Shown piece by piece: positions 37,101 through 52,100 of a DNA stretch of 64,000 nt (positions are counted from its first letter, which is position 1; each line of letters begins with the position of its first letter). The notes below the pieces were generated by a model, which saw only the letters and a list, made by a program, of their open reading frames with translations, was not told the origin of the DNA and ran no database searches. The stretch is from Leptasterias polaris (lineage: Eukaryota; Echinodermata; Asteroidea; Forcipulatida; Asteriidae), in contig JAZGTN010000120.1 in NCBI GenBank assembly GCA_037783415.1, positions 1 through 64,000 of the forward strand. The letters are read 5' to 3'. A program made the translations under genes and the position numbers.

Positions 37101-40100
37101 ATAAAGTTGTTCATTTTAGCTCACCATTGCATTGTACACTACTACCATCCCAATCACTTCCTTCATAAAGTTGTTCATTTTAGCTTACCATTGCACTGTA
37201 CACTACTACCATCCCAATCACTTCCTTCATGAAGTTGTTCATTTTAGCTTACCATTGCTTTGTACACTACTACCATCCCAATCACTTCCTTCATAAAGTT
37301 GTTCATTTTAGCTCACCATTGCACTGTACACTACTACCATCCCAATCACTTCCTTCATAAAGTTGTTCATTTTAGCTCACCATTGCATTGTACACTACTA
37401 CCATCCCAATCACTTCCTTCATAAAGTTGTTCATTTTAGCTCACCATTGCATTGTACACTACTACCATCCCAATCACTTCCTTCATAAAGTTGTTCATTT
37501 TAGCTTACCATTGCACTGTACACTACTACCATCCCAATCACTTCCTTCATAAAGTTGTTCATTTTAGCTTACCATTGCACTGTACACTACTACCATCCCA
37601 ATCACTTCCTTCATAAAGTTGTTCATTTTAGCTCACCATTGCATTGTACACTACTACCATCCCAATCACTTCCTTCATAAAGTTGTTCATTTTAGCTTAC
37701 CATTGCACTGTACACTACTACCATCCCAATCACTTCCTTCATAAAGTTGTTCATTTTAGCTCACCATTGCGTTGTACACTACTACCATCCCAATCACTTC
37801 CTTCACAAAGTTGTTCATTTTAGCTTACCATTGCACTGTACACTACTACCATCCCAATCACTTCCTTCATAAAGTTGTTCATTTTAGCTTACCATTGCAC
37901 TGTACACTACTACCATCCCAATCACTTCCTTCATAAAGTTGTTCATTTTAGCTTACCATTGCATTGTACACTACTACCATCCCAATCACTTCCTTCATAA
38001 AGTTGTTCATTTTAGCTTACCATTGCACTGTACACTACTACCATCCCAATCACTTCCTTCATAAAGTTGTTCATTTTAGCTTACCATTGCACTGTACACT
38101 ACTACCATCCCAATCACTTCCTTCATAAAGTTGTTCATTTTAGCTTACCATTGCACTGTACACTACTACCATCCCAATCACTTCCTTCATAAAGTTGTTT
38201 ATTTTAGCTTACCGTTGCACTGTACACTACTACCATCCCAATCACTTCCTTCATAAAGTTGTTTATTTTAGCTTACCTTTGCGTTGTACACTACTACCAT
38301 CCCAATCACTTCCTTCATAAAGTTGTTCATTTTAGCTTACCATTGCATTGTACACTACTACCATCCCAATCACTTCCTTCATAAAGTTGTTCATTTTAGC
38401 TTACCATTGCGATGTACACTACTACCATCCCAATCACTTCCTTCATAAAGTTGTTTATTTTAGCTTACCATTGCACTGTACACTACTACCATCCCAATCA
38501 CTTCCTTCATAAAGTTGTTCATTTTAGCTTACCATTGCGTTGTACACTACTACCATCCCAATCACTTCCTTCATAAAGTTGTTCATTTTAGCTCACCATT
38601 GCACTGTACACTACTACCATCCCAATCACTTCCTTCATAAAGTTGTTCATTTTAGCTCACCATTGCATTGTACACTACTACCATCCCAATCACTTCCTTC
38701 ATAAAGTTGTTTATTTTAGCTCACCATTGCATTGTACACTACTACCATCCCAATCACTTCCTTCAAAAAGTTGTTTATTTTAGCTTACCATTGCGTTGTA
38801 CACTACTACCATCCCAATCACTTCCTTCATAAAGTTGTTCATTTTAGCTTACCATTGCGTTGTACACTACTACCATCCCAATCACTTCCTTCATAAAGTT
38901 GTTCATTTTAGCTTACCATTGCACTGTACACTACTACCATCCCAATCACTTCCTTCATAAAGTTGTTCATTTTAGCTCACCATTGCATTGTACACTACTA
39001 CCATCCCAATCACTTCCTTCATAAAGTTGTTCATTTTAGCTTACCATTGCACTGTACACTACTACCATCCCAATCACTTCCTTCATGAAGTTGTTCATTT
39101 TAGCTTACCATTGCTTTGTACACTACTACCATCCCAATCACTTCCTTCATAAAGTTGTTCATTTTAGCTCACCATTGCACTGTACACTACTACCATCCCA
39201 ATCACTTCCTTCATAAAGTTGTTCATTTTAGCTCACCATTGCATTGTACACTACTACCATCCCAATCACTTCCTTCATAAAGTTGTTCATTTTAGCTCAC
39301 CATTGCATTGTACACTACTACCATCCCAATCACTTCCTTCATAAAGTTGTTCATTTTAGCTTACCATTGCACTGTACACTACTACCATCCCAATCACTTC
39401 CTTCATAAAGTTGTTCATTTTAGCTTACCATTGCACTGTACACTACTACCATCCCAATCACTTCCTTCATAAAGTTGTTCATTTTAGCTCACCATTGCAT
39501 TGTACACTACTACCATCCCAATCACTTCCTTCATAAAGTTGTTCATTTTAGCTTACCATTGCACTGTACACTACTACCATCCCAATCACTTCCTTCATAA
39601 AGTTGTTCATTTTAGCTCACCATTGCGTTGTACACTACTACCATCCCAATCACTTCCTTCACAAAGTTGTTCATTTTAGCTTACCATTGCACTGTACACT
39701 ACTACCATCCCAATCACTTCCTTCATAAAGTTGTTCATTTTAGCTTACCATTGCACTGTACACTACTACCATCCCAATCACTTCCTTCATAAAGTTGTTC
39801 ATTTTAGCTTACCATTGCATTGTACACTACTACCATCCCAATCACTTCCTTCATAAAGTTGTTCATTTTAGCTTACCATTGCACTGTACACTACTACCAT
39901 CCCAATCACTTCCTTCATAAAGTTGTTCATTTTAGCTTACCATTGCACTGTACACTACTACCATCCCAATCACTTCCTTCATAAAGTTGTTCATTTTAGC
40001 TTACCATTGCACTGTACACTACTACCATCCCAATCACTTCCTTCATAAAGTTGTTTATTTTAGCTTACCGTTGCACTGTACACTACTACCATCCCAATCA

Positions 40101-43100
40101 CTTCCTTCATAAAGTTGTTTATTTTAGCTTACCTTTGCGTTGTACACTACTACCATCCCAATCACTTCCTTCATAAAGTTGTTCATTTTAGCTTACCATT
40201 GCATTGTACACTACTACCATCCCAATCACTTCCTTCATAAAGTTGTTCATTTTAGCTCACCATTGCATTGTACACTACTACCATCCCAATCACTTCCTTC
40301 ATAAAGTTGTTCATTTTAGCTTACCATTGCACTGTACACTACTACCATCCCAATCACTTCCTTCATAAAGTTGTTCATTTTAGCTTACCATTGCATTGTA
40401 CACTACTACCATCCCAATCACTTCCTTCATAAAGTTGTTCATTTTAGCTTACCATTGCACTGTACACTACTACCATCCCAATCACTTCCTTCATAAAGTT
40501 GTTTATTTTAGCTTACCATTGCATTGTACACTACTACCATCCCAATCACTTCCTTCACAAAGTTGTTCATTTTAGCTTACCATTGCACTGTACACTACTA
40601 CCATCCCAATCACTTCCTTCATAAAGTTGTTCATTTTAGCTTACCATTGCACTGTACACTACTACCATCCCAATCACTTCCTTCATAAAGTTGTTCATTT
40701 TAGCTTACCATTGCATTGTACACTACTACCATCCCAATCACTTCCTTCATAAAGTTGTTCATTTTAGCTTACCATTGCACTGTACACTACTACCATCCCA
40801 ATCACTTCCTTCATAAAGTTGTTCATTTTAGCTTACCATTGCACTGTACACTACTACCATCCCAATCACTTCCTTCATAAAGTTGTTCATTTTAGCTTAC
40901 CATTGCACTGTACACTACTACCATCCCAATCACTTCCTTCATAAAGTTGTTTATTTTAGCTTACCGTTGCACTGTACACTACTACCATCCCAATCACTTC
41001 CTTCATAAAGTTGTTTATTTTAGCTTACCTTTGCGTTGTACACTACTACCATCCCAATCACTTCCTTCATAAAGTTGTTCATTTTAGCTTACCATTGCAT
41101 TGTACACTACTACCATCCCAATCACTTCCTTCATAAAGTTGTTCATTTTAGCTTACCATTGCGTTGTACACTACTACCATCCCAATCACTTCCTTCATAA
41201 AGTTGTTTATTTTAGCTTACCATTGCACTGTACACTACTACCATCCCAATCACTTCCTTCATAAAGTTGTTCATTTTAGCTTACCATTGCGTTGTACACT
41301 ACTACCATCCCAATCACTTCCTTCATAAAGTTGTTCATTTTAGCTCACCATTGCACTGTACACTACTACCATCCCAATCACTTCCTTCATAAAGTTGTTC
41401 ATTTTAGCTCACCATTGCATTGTACACTACTACCATCCCAATCACTTCCTTCATAAAGTTGTTTATTTTAGCTCACCATTGCATTGTACACTACTACCAT
41501 CCCAATCACTTCCTTCATAAAGTTGTTTATTTTAGCTTACCATTGCGTTGTACACTACTACCATCCCAATCACTTCCTTCATAAAGTTGTTCATTTTAGC
41601 TTACCATTGCGTTGTACACTACTACCATCCCAATCACTTCCTTCATAAAGTTGTTCATTTTAGCTTACCATTGCACTGTACACTACTACCATCCCAATCA
41701 CTTCCTTCATAAAGTTGTTCATTTTAGCTCACCATTGCATTGTACACTACTACCATCCCAATCACTTCCTTCATAAAGTTGTTCATTTTAGCTTACCATT
41801 GCACTGTACACTACTACCATCCCAATCACTTCCTTCATGAAGTTGTTCATTTTAGCTTACCATTGCTTTGTACACTACTACCATCCCAATCACTTCCTTC
41901 ATAAAGTTGTTCATTTTAGCTCACCATTGCACTGTACACTACTACCATCCCAATCACTTCCTTCATAAAGTTGTTCATTTTAGCTCACCATTGCACTGTA
42001 CACTACTACCATCCCAATCACTTCCTTCATAAAGTTGTTCATTTTAGCTTACCATTGCACTGTACACTACTACCATCCCAATCACTTCCTTCATAAAGTT
42101 GTTCATTTTAGCTCACCATTGCATTGTACACTACTACCATCCCAATCACTTCCTTCATAAAGTTGTTCATTTTAGCTTACCATTGCACTGTACACTACTA
42201 CCATCCCAATCACTTCCTTCATAAAGTTGTTCATTTTAGCTCACCATTGCGTTGTACACTACTACCATCCCAATCACTTCCTTCACAAAGTTGTTCATTT
42301 TAGCTTACCATTGCACTGTACACTACTACCATCCCAATCACTTCCTTCATAAAGTTGTTCATTTTAGCTTACCATTGCACTGTACACTACTACCATCCCA
42401 ATCACTTCCTTCATAAAGTTGTTCATTTTAGCTTACCATTGCATTGTACACTACTACCATCCCAATCACTTCCTTCATAAAGTTGTTCATTTTAGCTTAC
42501 CATTGCACTGTACACTACTACCATCCCAATCACTTCCTTCATAAAGTTGTTCATTTTAGCTTACCATTGCACTGTACACTACTACCATCCCAATCACTTC
42601 CTTCATAAAGTTGTTCATTTTAGCTTACCATTGCACTGTACACTACTACCATCCCAATCACTTCCTTCATAAAGTTGTTTATTTTAGCTTACCGTTGCAC
42701 TGTACACTACTACCATCCCAATCACTTCCTTCATAAAGTTGTTTATTTTAGCTTACCTTTGCGTTGTACACTACTACCATCCCAATCACTTCCTTCATAA
42801 AGTTGTTCATTTTAGCTTACCATTGCATTGTACACTACTACCATCCCAATCACTTCCTTCATAAAGTTGTTCATTTTAGCTTACCATTGCGTTGTACACT
42901 ACTACCATCCCAATCACTTCCTTCATAAAGTTGTTTATTTTAGCTTACCATTGCACTGTACACTACTACCATCCCAATCACTTCCTTCATAAAGTTGTTC
43001 ATTTTAGCTTACCATTGCGTTGTACACTACTACAATCCCAATCACTTCCTTCATAAAGTTGTTCATTTTAGCTCACCATTGCACTGTACACTACTACCAT

Positions 43101-46100
43101 CCCAATCACTTCCTTCATAAAGTTGTTCATTTTAGCTCACCATTGCATTGTACACTACTACCATCCCAATCACTTCCTTCATAAAGTTGTTCATTTTAGC
43201 TTACCATTGCACTGTACACTACTACCATCCCAATCACTTCCTTCATAAAGTTGTTCATTTTAGCTCACCATTGCGTTGTACACTACTACCATCCCAATCA
43301 CTTCCTTCATAAAGTTGTTCATTTTAGCTCACCACTGCGTTGTACACTACTACCATCCCAATCACTTCCTTCATAAAGTTGTTCATTTTAGCTCACCATT
43401 GCATTGTACACTACTACCATCCCAATCACTTCCTTCATAAAGTTGTTCATTTTAGCTTACCATTGCACTGTACACTACTACCATCCCAATCACTTCCTTC
43501 ATAAAGTTGTTCATTTTAGCTTACCATTGCACTGTACACTACTACCATCCCAATCACTTCCTTCATAAAGTTGTTCATTTTAGCTTACCATTGCACTGTA
43601 CACTACTACCATCCCAATCACTTCCTTCATAAAGTTGTTCATTTTAGCTTACCATTGCACTGTACACTACTACCATCCCAATCACTTCCTTCATAAAGTT
43701 GTTCATTTTAGCTTACCATTGCACTGTACACTACTACCATCCCAATCACTTCCTTCATAAAGTTGTTCATTTTAGCTTACCATTGCACTGTACACTACTA
43801 CCATCCCAATCACTTCCTTCATAAAGTTGTTCATTTTAGCTTACCATTGCACTGTACACTACTACCATCCCAATCACTTCCTTCATAAAGTTGTTCATTT
43901 TAGCTCACCATTGCATTGTACACTACTACCATCCCAATCACTTCCTTCATAAAGTTGTTCATTTTAGCTTACCATTGCACTGTACACTACTACCATCCCA
44001 ATCACTTCCTTCATAAAGTTGTTCATTTTAGCTCACCATTGCGTTGTACACTACTACCATCCCAATCACTTCCTTCATAAAGTTGTTCATTTTAGCTCAC
44101 CATTGCGTTGTACACTACTACCATCCCAATCACTTCCTTCATAAAGTTGTTTATTTTAGCTTACCATTGCACTGTACACTACTACCATCCCAATCACTTC
44201 CTTCATAAAGTTGTTTATTTTAGCTTACCATTGCACTGTACACTACTACCATCCCAATCACTTCCTTCATAAAGTGGTTTATTTTAGCTTACCATTGCAC
44301 TGTACACTACTACCATCCCAATCACTTCCTTCATAAAGTTGTTTATTTTAGCTTACCATTGCACTGTACACTACTACCATCCCAATCACTTCCTTCATAA
44401 AGTTGTTTATTTTAGCTTACCATTGCACTGTACACTACTACCATCCCAATCACTTCCTTCATAAAGTTGTTTATTTTAGCTTACCATTGCATTGTACACT
44501 ACTACCATCCCAATCACTTCCTTCATAAAGTTGTTCATTTTAGCTTACCATTGCACTGTACACTACTACCATCCCAATCACTTCCTTCATAAAGTTGTTC
44601 ATTTTTGCTCACCATTGCATTGTACACTACTACCATCCCAATCACTTCCTTCATAAAGTTGTTCATTTTAGCTCACCATTGCATTGTACACTACTACCAT
44701 CCCAATCACTTCCTTCATAAAGTTGTTCATTTTAGCTTACCATTGCACTGTACACTACTACCATCCCAATCACTTCCTTCATGAAGTTGTTCATTTTAGC
44801 TTACCATTGCTTTGTACACTACTACCATCCCAATCACTTCCTTCATAAAGTTGTTCATTTTAGCTCACCATTGCACTGTACACTACTACCATCCCAATCA
44901 CTTCCTTCATAAAGTTGTTCATTTTAGCTCACCATTGCATTGTACACTACTACCATCCCAATCACTTCCTTCATAAAGTTGTTCATTTTAGCTCACCATT
45001 GCATTGTACACTACTACCATCCCAATCACTTCCTTCATAAAGTTGTTCATTTTAGCTTACCATTGCACTGTACACTACTACCATCCCAATCACTTCCTTC
45101 ATAAAGTTGTTCATTTTAGCTTACCATTGCATTGTACACTACTACCATCCCAATCACTTCCTTCATAAAGTTGTTCATTTTAGCTTACCATTGCACTGTA
45201 CACTACTACCATCCCAATCACTTCCTTCATAAAGTTGTTTATTTTAGCTTACCATTGCGTTGTACACTACTACCATCCCAATCACTTCCTTCATAAAGTT
45301 GTTCATTTTAGCTTACCATTGCATTGTACACTACTACCATCCCAATCACTTCCTTCACAAAGTTGTTCATTTTAGCTTACCATTGCACTGTACACTACTA
45401 CCATCCCAATCACTTCCTTCATAAAGTTGTTCATTTTAGCTTACCATTGCACTGTACACTACTACCATCCCAATCACTTCCTTCATAAAGTTGTTCATTT
45501 TAGCTTACCATTGCATTGTACACTACTACCATCCCAATCACTTCCTTCATAAAGTTGTTCATTTTAGCTTACCATTGCACTGTACACTACTACCATCCCA
45601 ATCACTTCCTTCATAAAGTTGTTCATTTTAGCTTACCATTGCACTGTACACTACTACCATCCCAATCACTTCCTTCATAAAGTTGTTCATTTTAGCTTAC
45701 CATTGCACTGTACACTACTACCATCCCAATCACTTCCTTCATAAAGTTGTTTATTTTAGCTTACCATTGCACTGTACACTACTACCATCCCAATCACTTC
45801 CTTCATAAAGTTGTTTATTTTAGCTTACCATTGCATTGTACACTACTACCATCCCAATCACTTCCTTCACAAAGTTGTTTATTTTAGCTTACCATTGCAC
45901 TGTACACTACTACCATCCCAATCACTTCCTTCATAAAGTTGTTCATTTTAGCTTACCATTGCACTGTACACTACTACCATCCCAATCACTTCCTTCATAA
46001 AGTTGTTCATTTTAGCTCACCATTGCATTGTACACTACTACCATCCCAATCACTTCCTTCATAAAGTTGTTCATTTTAGCTTACCATTGCACTGTACACT

Positions 46101-49100
46101 ACTACCATCCCAATCACTTCCTTCATAAAGTTGTTCATTTTAGCTCACCATTGCGTTGTACACTACTACCATCCCAATCACTTCCTTCACAAAGTTGTTC
46201 ATTTTAGCTTACCATTGCACTGTACACTACTACCATCCCAATCACTTCCTTCATAAAGTTGTTCATTTTAGCTTACCATTGCACTGTACACTACTACCAT
46301 CCCAATCACTTCCTTCATAAAGTTGTTCATTTTAGCTTACCATTGCATTGTACACTACTACCATCCCAATCACTTCCTTCATAAAGTTGTTCATTTTAGC
46401 TTACCATTGCACTGTACACTACTACCATCCCAATCACTTCCTTCATAAAGTTGTTCATTTTAGCTTACCATTGCACTGTACACTACTACCATCCCAATCA
46501 CTTCCTTCATAAAGTTGTTCATTTTAGCTTACCATTGCACTGTACACTACTACCATCCCAATCACTTCCTTCATAAAGTTGTTTATTTTAGCTTACCGTT
46601 GCACTGTACACTACTACCATCCCAATCACTTCCTTCATAAAGTTGTTTATTTTAGCTTACCTTTGCGTTGTACACTACTACCATCCCAATCACTTCCTTC
46701 ATAAAGTTGTTCATTTTAGCTTACCATTGCATTGTACACTACTACCATCCCAATCACTTCCTTCATAAAGTTGTTCATTTTAGCTTACCATTGCGTTGTA
46801 CACTACTACCATCCCAATCACTTCCTTCATAAAGTTGTTTATTTTAGCTTACCATTGCACTGTACACTACTACCATCCCAATCACTTCCTTCATAAAGTT
46901 GTTCATTTTAGCTTACCATTGCGTTGTACACTACTACCATCCCAATCACTTCCTTCATAAAGTTGTTCATTTTAGCTCACCATTGCACTGTACACTACTA
47001 CCATCCCAATCACTTCCTTCATAAAGTTGTTCATTTTAGCTCACCATTGCATTGTACACTACTACCATCCCAATCACTTCCTTCATAAAGTTGTTCATTT
47101 TAGCTTACCATTGCACTGTACACTACTACCATCCCAATCACTTCCTTCATAAAGTTGTTCATTTTAGCTCACCATTGCGTTGTACACTACTACCATCCCA
47201 ATCACTTCCTTCATAAAGTTGTTCATTTTAGCTCACCATTGCGTTGTACACTACTACCATCCCAATCACTTCCTTCATAAAGTTGTTCATTTTAGCTCAC
47301 CATTGCATTGTACACTACTACCATCCCAATCACTTCCTTCATAAAGTTGTTCATTTTAGCTTACCATTGCACTGTACACTACTACCATCCCAATCACTTC
47401 CTTCATAAAGTTGTTCATTTTAGCTTACCATTGCACTGTACACTACTACCATCCCAATCACTTCCTTCATAAAGTTGTTCATTTTAGCTTACCATTGCAC
47501 TGTACACTACTACCATCCCAATCACTTCCTTCATAAAGTTGTTCATTTTAGCTTACCATTGCACTGTACACTACTACCATCCCAATCACTTCCTTCATAA
47601 AGTTGTTCATTTTAGCTTACCATTGCACTGTACACTACTACCATCCCAATCACTTCCTTCATAAAGTTGTTCATTTTAGCTTACCATTGCACTGTACACT
47701 ACTACCATCCCAATCACTTCCTTCATAAAGTTGTTCATTTTAGCTTACCATTGCACTGTACACTACTACCATCCCAATCACTTCCTTCATAAAGTTGTTC
47801 ATTTTAGCTCACCATTGCATTGTACACTACTACCATCCCAATCACTTCCTTCATAAAGTTGTTCATTTTAGCTTACCATTGCACTGTACACTACTACCAT
47901 CCCAATCACTTCCTTCATAAAGTTGTTCATTTTAGCTCACCATTGCGTTGTACACTACTACCATCCCAATCACTTCCTTCATAAAGTTGTTCATTTTAGC
48001 TCACCATTGCGTTGTACACTACTACCATCCCAATCACTTCCTTCATAAAGTTGTTTATTTTAGCTTACCATTGCACTGTACACTACTACCATCCCAATCA
48101 CTTCCTTCATAAAGTTGTTTATTTTAGCTTACCATTGCACTGTACACTACTACCATCCCAATCACTTCCTTCATAAAGTTGTTTATTTTAGCTTACCATT
48201 GCACTGTACACTACTACCATCCCAATCACTTCCTTCATAAAGTTGTTTATTTTAGCTTACCATTGCACTGTACACTACTACCATCCCAATCACTTCCTTC
48301 ATAAAGTTGTTTATTTTAGCTTACCATTGCACTGTACACTACTACCATCCCAATCACTTCCTTCATAAAGTTGTTTATTTTAGCTTACCATTGCATTGTA
48401 CACTACTACCATCCCAATCACTTCCTTCATAAAGTTGTTCATTTTAGCTTACCATTGCACTGTACACTACTACCATCCCAATCACTTCCTTCATAAAGTT
48501 GTTCATTTTTGCTCACCATTGCATTGTACACTACTACCATCCCAATCACTTCCTTCATAAAGTTGTTCATTTTAGCTCACCATTGCATTGTACACTACTA
48601 CCATCCCAATCACTTCCTTCATAAAGTTGTTCATTTTAGCTTACCATTGCACTGTACACTACTACCATCCCAATCACTTCCTTCATGAAGTTGTTCATTT
48701 TAGCTTACCATTGCTTTGTACACTACTACCATCCCAATCACTTCCTTCATAAAGTTGTTCATTTTAGCTCACCATTGCACTGTACACTACTACCATCCCA
48801 ATCACTTCCTTCATAAAGTTGTTCATTTTAGCTCACCATTGCATTGTACACTACTACCATCCCAATCACTTCCTTCATAAAGTTGTTCATTTTAGCTCAC
48901 CATTGCATTGTACACTACTACCATCCCAATCACTTCCTTCATAAAGTTGTTCATTTTAGCTTACCATTGCACTGTACACTACTACCATCCCAATCACTTC
49001 CTTCATAAAGTTGTTCATTTTAGCTTACCATTGCATTGTACACTACTACCATCCCAATCACTTCCTTCATAAAGTTGTTCATTTTAGCTTACCATTGCAC

Positions 49101-52100
49101 TGTACACTACTACCATCCCAATCACTTCCTTCATAAAGTTGTTTATTTTAGCTTACCATTGCGTTGTACACTACTACCATCCCAATCACTTCCTTCATAA
49201 AGTTGTTCATTTTAGCTTACCATTGCATTGTACACTACTACCATCCCAATCACTTCCTTCACAAAGTTGTTCATTTTAGCTTACCATTGCACTGTACACT
49301 ACTACCATCCCAATCACTTCCTTCATAAAGTTGTTCATTTTAGCTTACCATTGCACTGTACACTACTACCATCCCAATCACTTCCTTCATAAAGTTGTTC
49401 ATTTTAGCTTACCATTGCATTGTACACTACTACCATCCCAATCACTTCCTTCATAAAGTTGTTCATTTTAGCTTACCATTGCACTGTACACTACTACCAT
49501 CCCAATCACTTCCTTCATAAAGTTGTTCATTTTAGCTTACCATTGCACTGTACACTACTACCATCCCAATCACTTCCTTCATAAAGTTGTTCATTTTAGC
49601 TTACCATTGCACTGTACACTACTACCATCCCAATCACTTCCTTCATAAAGTTGTTTATTTTAGCTTACCATTGCACTGTACACTACTACCATCCCAATCA
49701 CTTCCTTCATAAAGTTGTTTATTTTAGCCTACCATTGCGTTGTACACTACTACCATCCCAATCACTTCCTTCATAAAGTTGTTTATTTTAGCTTACCATT
49801 GCGTTGTACACTACTACCATCCCAATCACTTCCTTCATAAAGTTGTTCATTTTAGCTTACCATTGCACTGTACACTACTACCATCCCAATCACTTCCTTC
49901 ATAAAGTTGTTCATTTTAGCTTACCATTGCGTTGTACACTACTACCATCCCAATCACTTCCTTCATAAAGTTGTTTATTTTAGCTTACCATTGCACTGTA
50001 CACTACTACCATCCCAATCACTTCCTTCATAAAGTTGTTCATTTTAGCTTACCATTGCGTTGTACACTACTACCATCCCAATCACTTCCTTCATAAAGTT
50101 GTTCATTTTAGCTCACCATTGCACTGTACACTACTACCATCCCAATCACTTCCTTCATAAAGTTGTTCATTTTAGCTCACCGTTGCATTGTACACTACTA
50201 CCATCCCAATCACTTCCTTCATAAAGTTGTTTATTTTAGCTCACCATTGCATTGTACACTACTACCATCCCAATCACTTCCTTCATAAAGTTGTTTATTT
50301 TAGCTTACCATTGCGTTGTACACTACTACCATCCCAATCACTTCCTTCATAAAGTTGTTCATTTTAGCTTACCATTGCGTTGTACACTACTACCATCCCA
50401 ATCACTTCCTTCATAAAGTTGTTCATTTTAGCTTACCATTGCATTGTACACTACTACCATCCCAATCACTTCCTTCACAAAGTTGTTTATTTTAGCTTAC
50501 CATTGCGTTGTACACTACTACCATCCCAATCACTTCCTTCATAAAGTTGTTAATTTTAGCTTACCATTGCGTTGTACACTACTACCATCCCAATCACTTC
50601 CTTCATAAAGTTGTTCATTTTAGCTCACCATTGCACTGTACACTACTACCATCCCAATCACTTCCTTCATAAAGTTGTTTATTTTAGCTCACCATTGCAC
50701 TGTACACTACTACCATCCCAATCACTTCCTTCATAAAGTTGTTTATTTTAGCTTACCATTGCATTGTACACTACTACCATCCCAATCACTTCCTTCACAA
50801 AGTTGTTTATTTTAGCTTACCATTGCATTGTACACTACTACCATCCCAATCACTTCCTTCATAAAGTTGTTCATTTTAGCTTACCATTGCGTTGTACACT
50901 ACTACCATCCCAATCACTTCCTTCATAAAGTTGTTTATTTTAGCTTACCATTGCGTTGTACACTACTACCATCCCAATCACTTCCTTCATAAAGTTGTTC
51001 ATTTTAGCTTACCATTGCACTGTACACTACTACCATCCCAATCACTTCCTTCATAAAGTTGTTTATTTTAGCTTACCATTGCGTTGTACACTACTACCAT
51101 CCCAATCACTTCCTTCATAAAGTTGTTCATTTTAGCTTACCATTGCGTTGTACACTACTACCATCCCAATCACTTCCTTCATAAAGTTGTTCATTTTAGC
51201 TTACCATTGCATTGTACACTACTACCATCCCAATCACTTCCTTCACAAAGTTGTTTATTTTAGCTTACCATTGCGTTGTACACTACTACCATCCCAATCA
51301 CTTCCTTCATAAAGTTGTTCATTTTAGCTTACCATTGCGTTGTACACTACTACCATCCCAATCACTTCCTTCATAAAGTTGTTCATTTTAGCTTACCATT
51401 GCGTTGTACACTACTACCATCCCAATCACTTCCTTCATAAAGTTGTTCATTTTAGCTTACCATTGCATTGTACACTACTACCATCCCAATCACTTCCTTC
51501 ATAAAGTTGTTTATTTTAGCTTACCATTGCACTGTACACTACTACCATCCCAATCACTTCCTTTATAAAGTTGTTCATTTTAGCTCACCATTGCACTGTA
51601 CACTACTACCATCCCAATCACTTCCTTCATAAAGTTGTTTATTTTAGCTTACCATTGCACTGTACACTACTACCATCCCAATCACTTCCTTCATCAAGTT
51701 GTTTATTTTAGCTTACCATTGCATTGTACACTACTACCATCCCAATCACTTCCTTCACAAAGTTGTTTATTTTAGCTTACCATTGCATTGTACACTACTA
51801 CCATCCCAATCACTTCCTTCATAAAGTTGTTCATTTTAGCTTACCATTGCGTTGTACACTACTACCATCCCAATCACTTCCTTCATAAAGTTGTTCATTT
51901 TAGCTTACCATTGCGTTGTACACTACTACCATCCCAATCACTTCCTTCATAAAGTTGTTTATTTTAGCTTACCATTGCGTTGTACACTACTACCATCCCA
52001 ATCACTTCCTTCATAAAGTTGTTCATTTTAGCTTACCATTGCACTGTACACTACTACCATCCCAATCACTTCCTTCATAAAGTTGTTCATTTTAGCTTAC

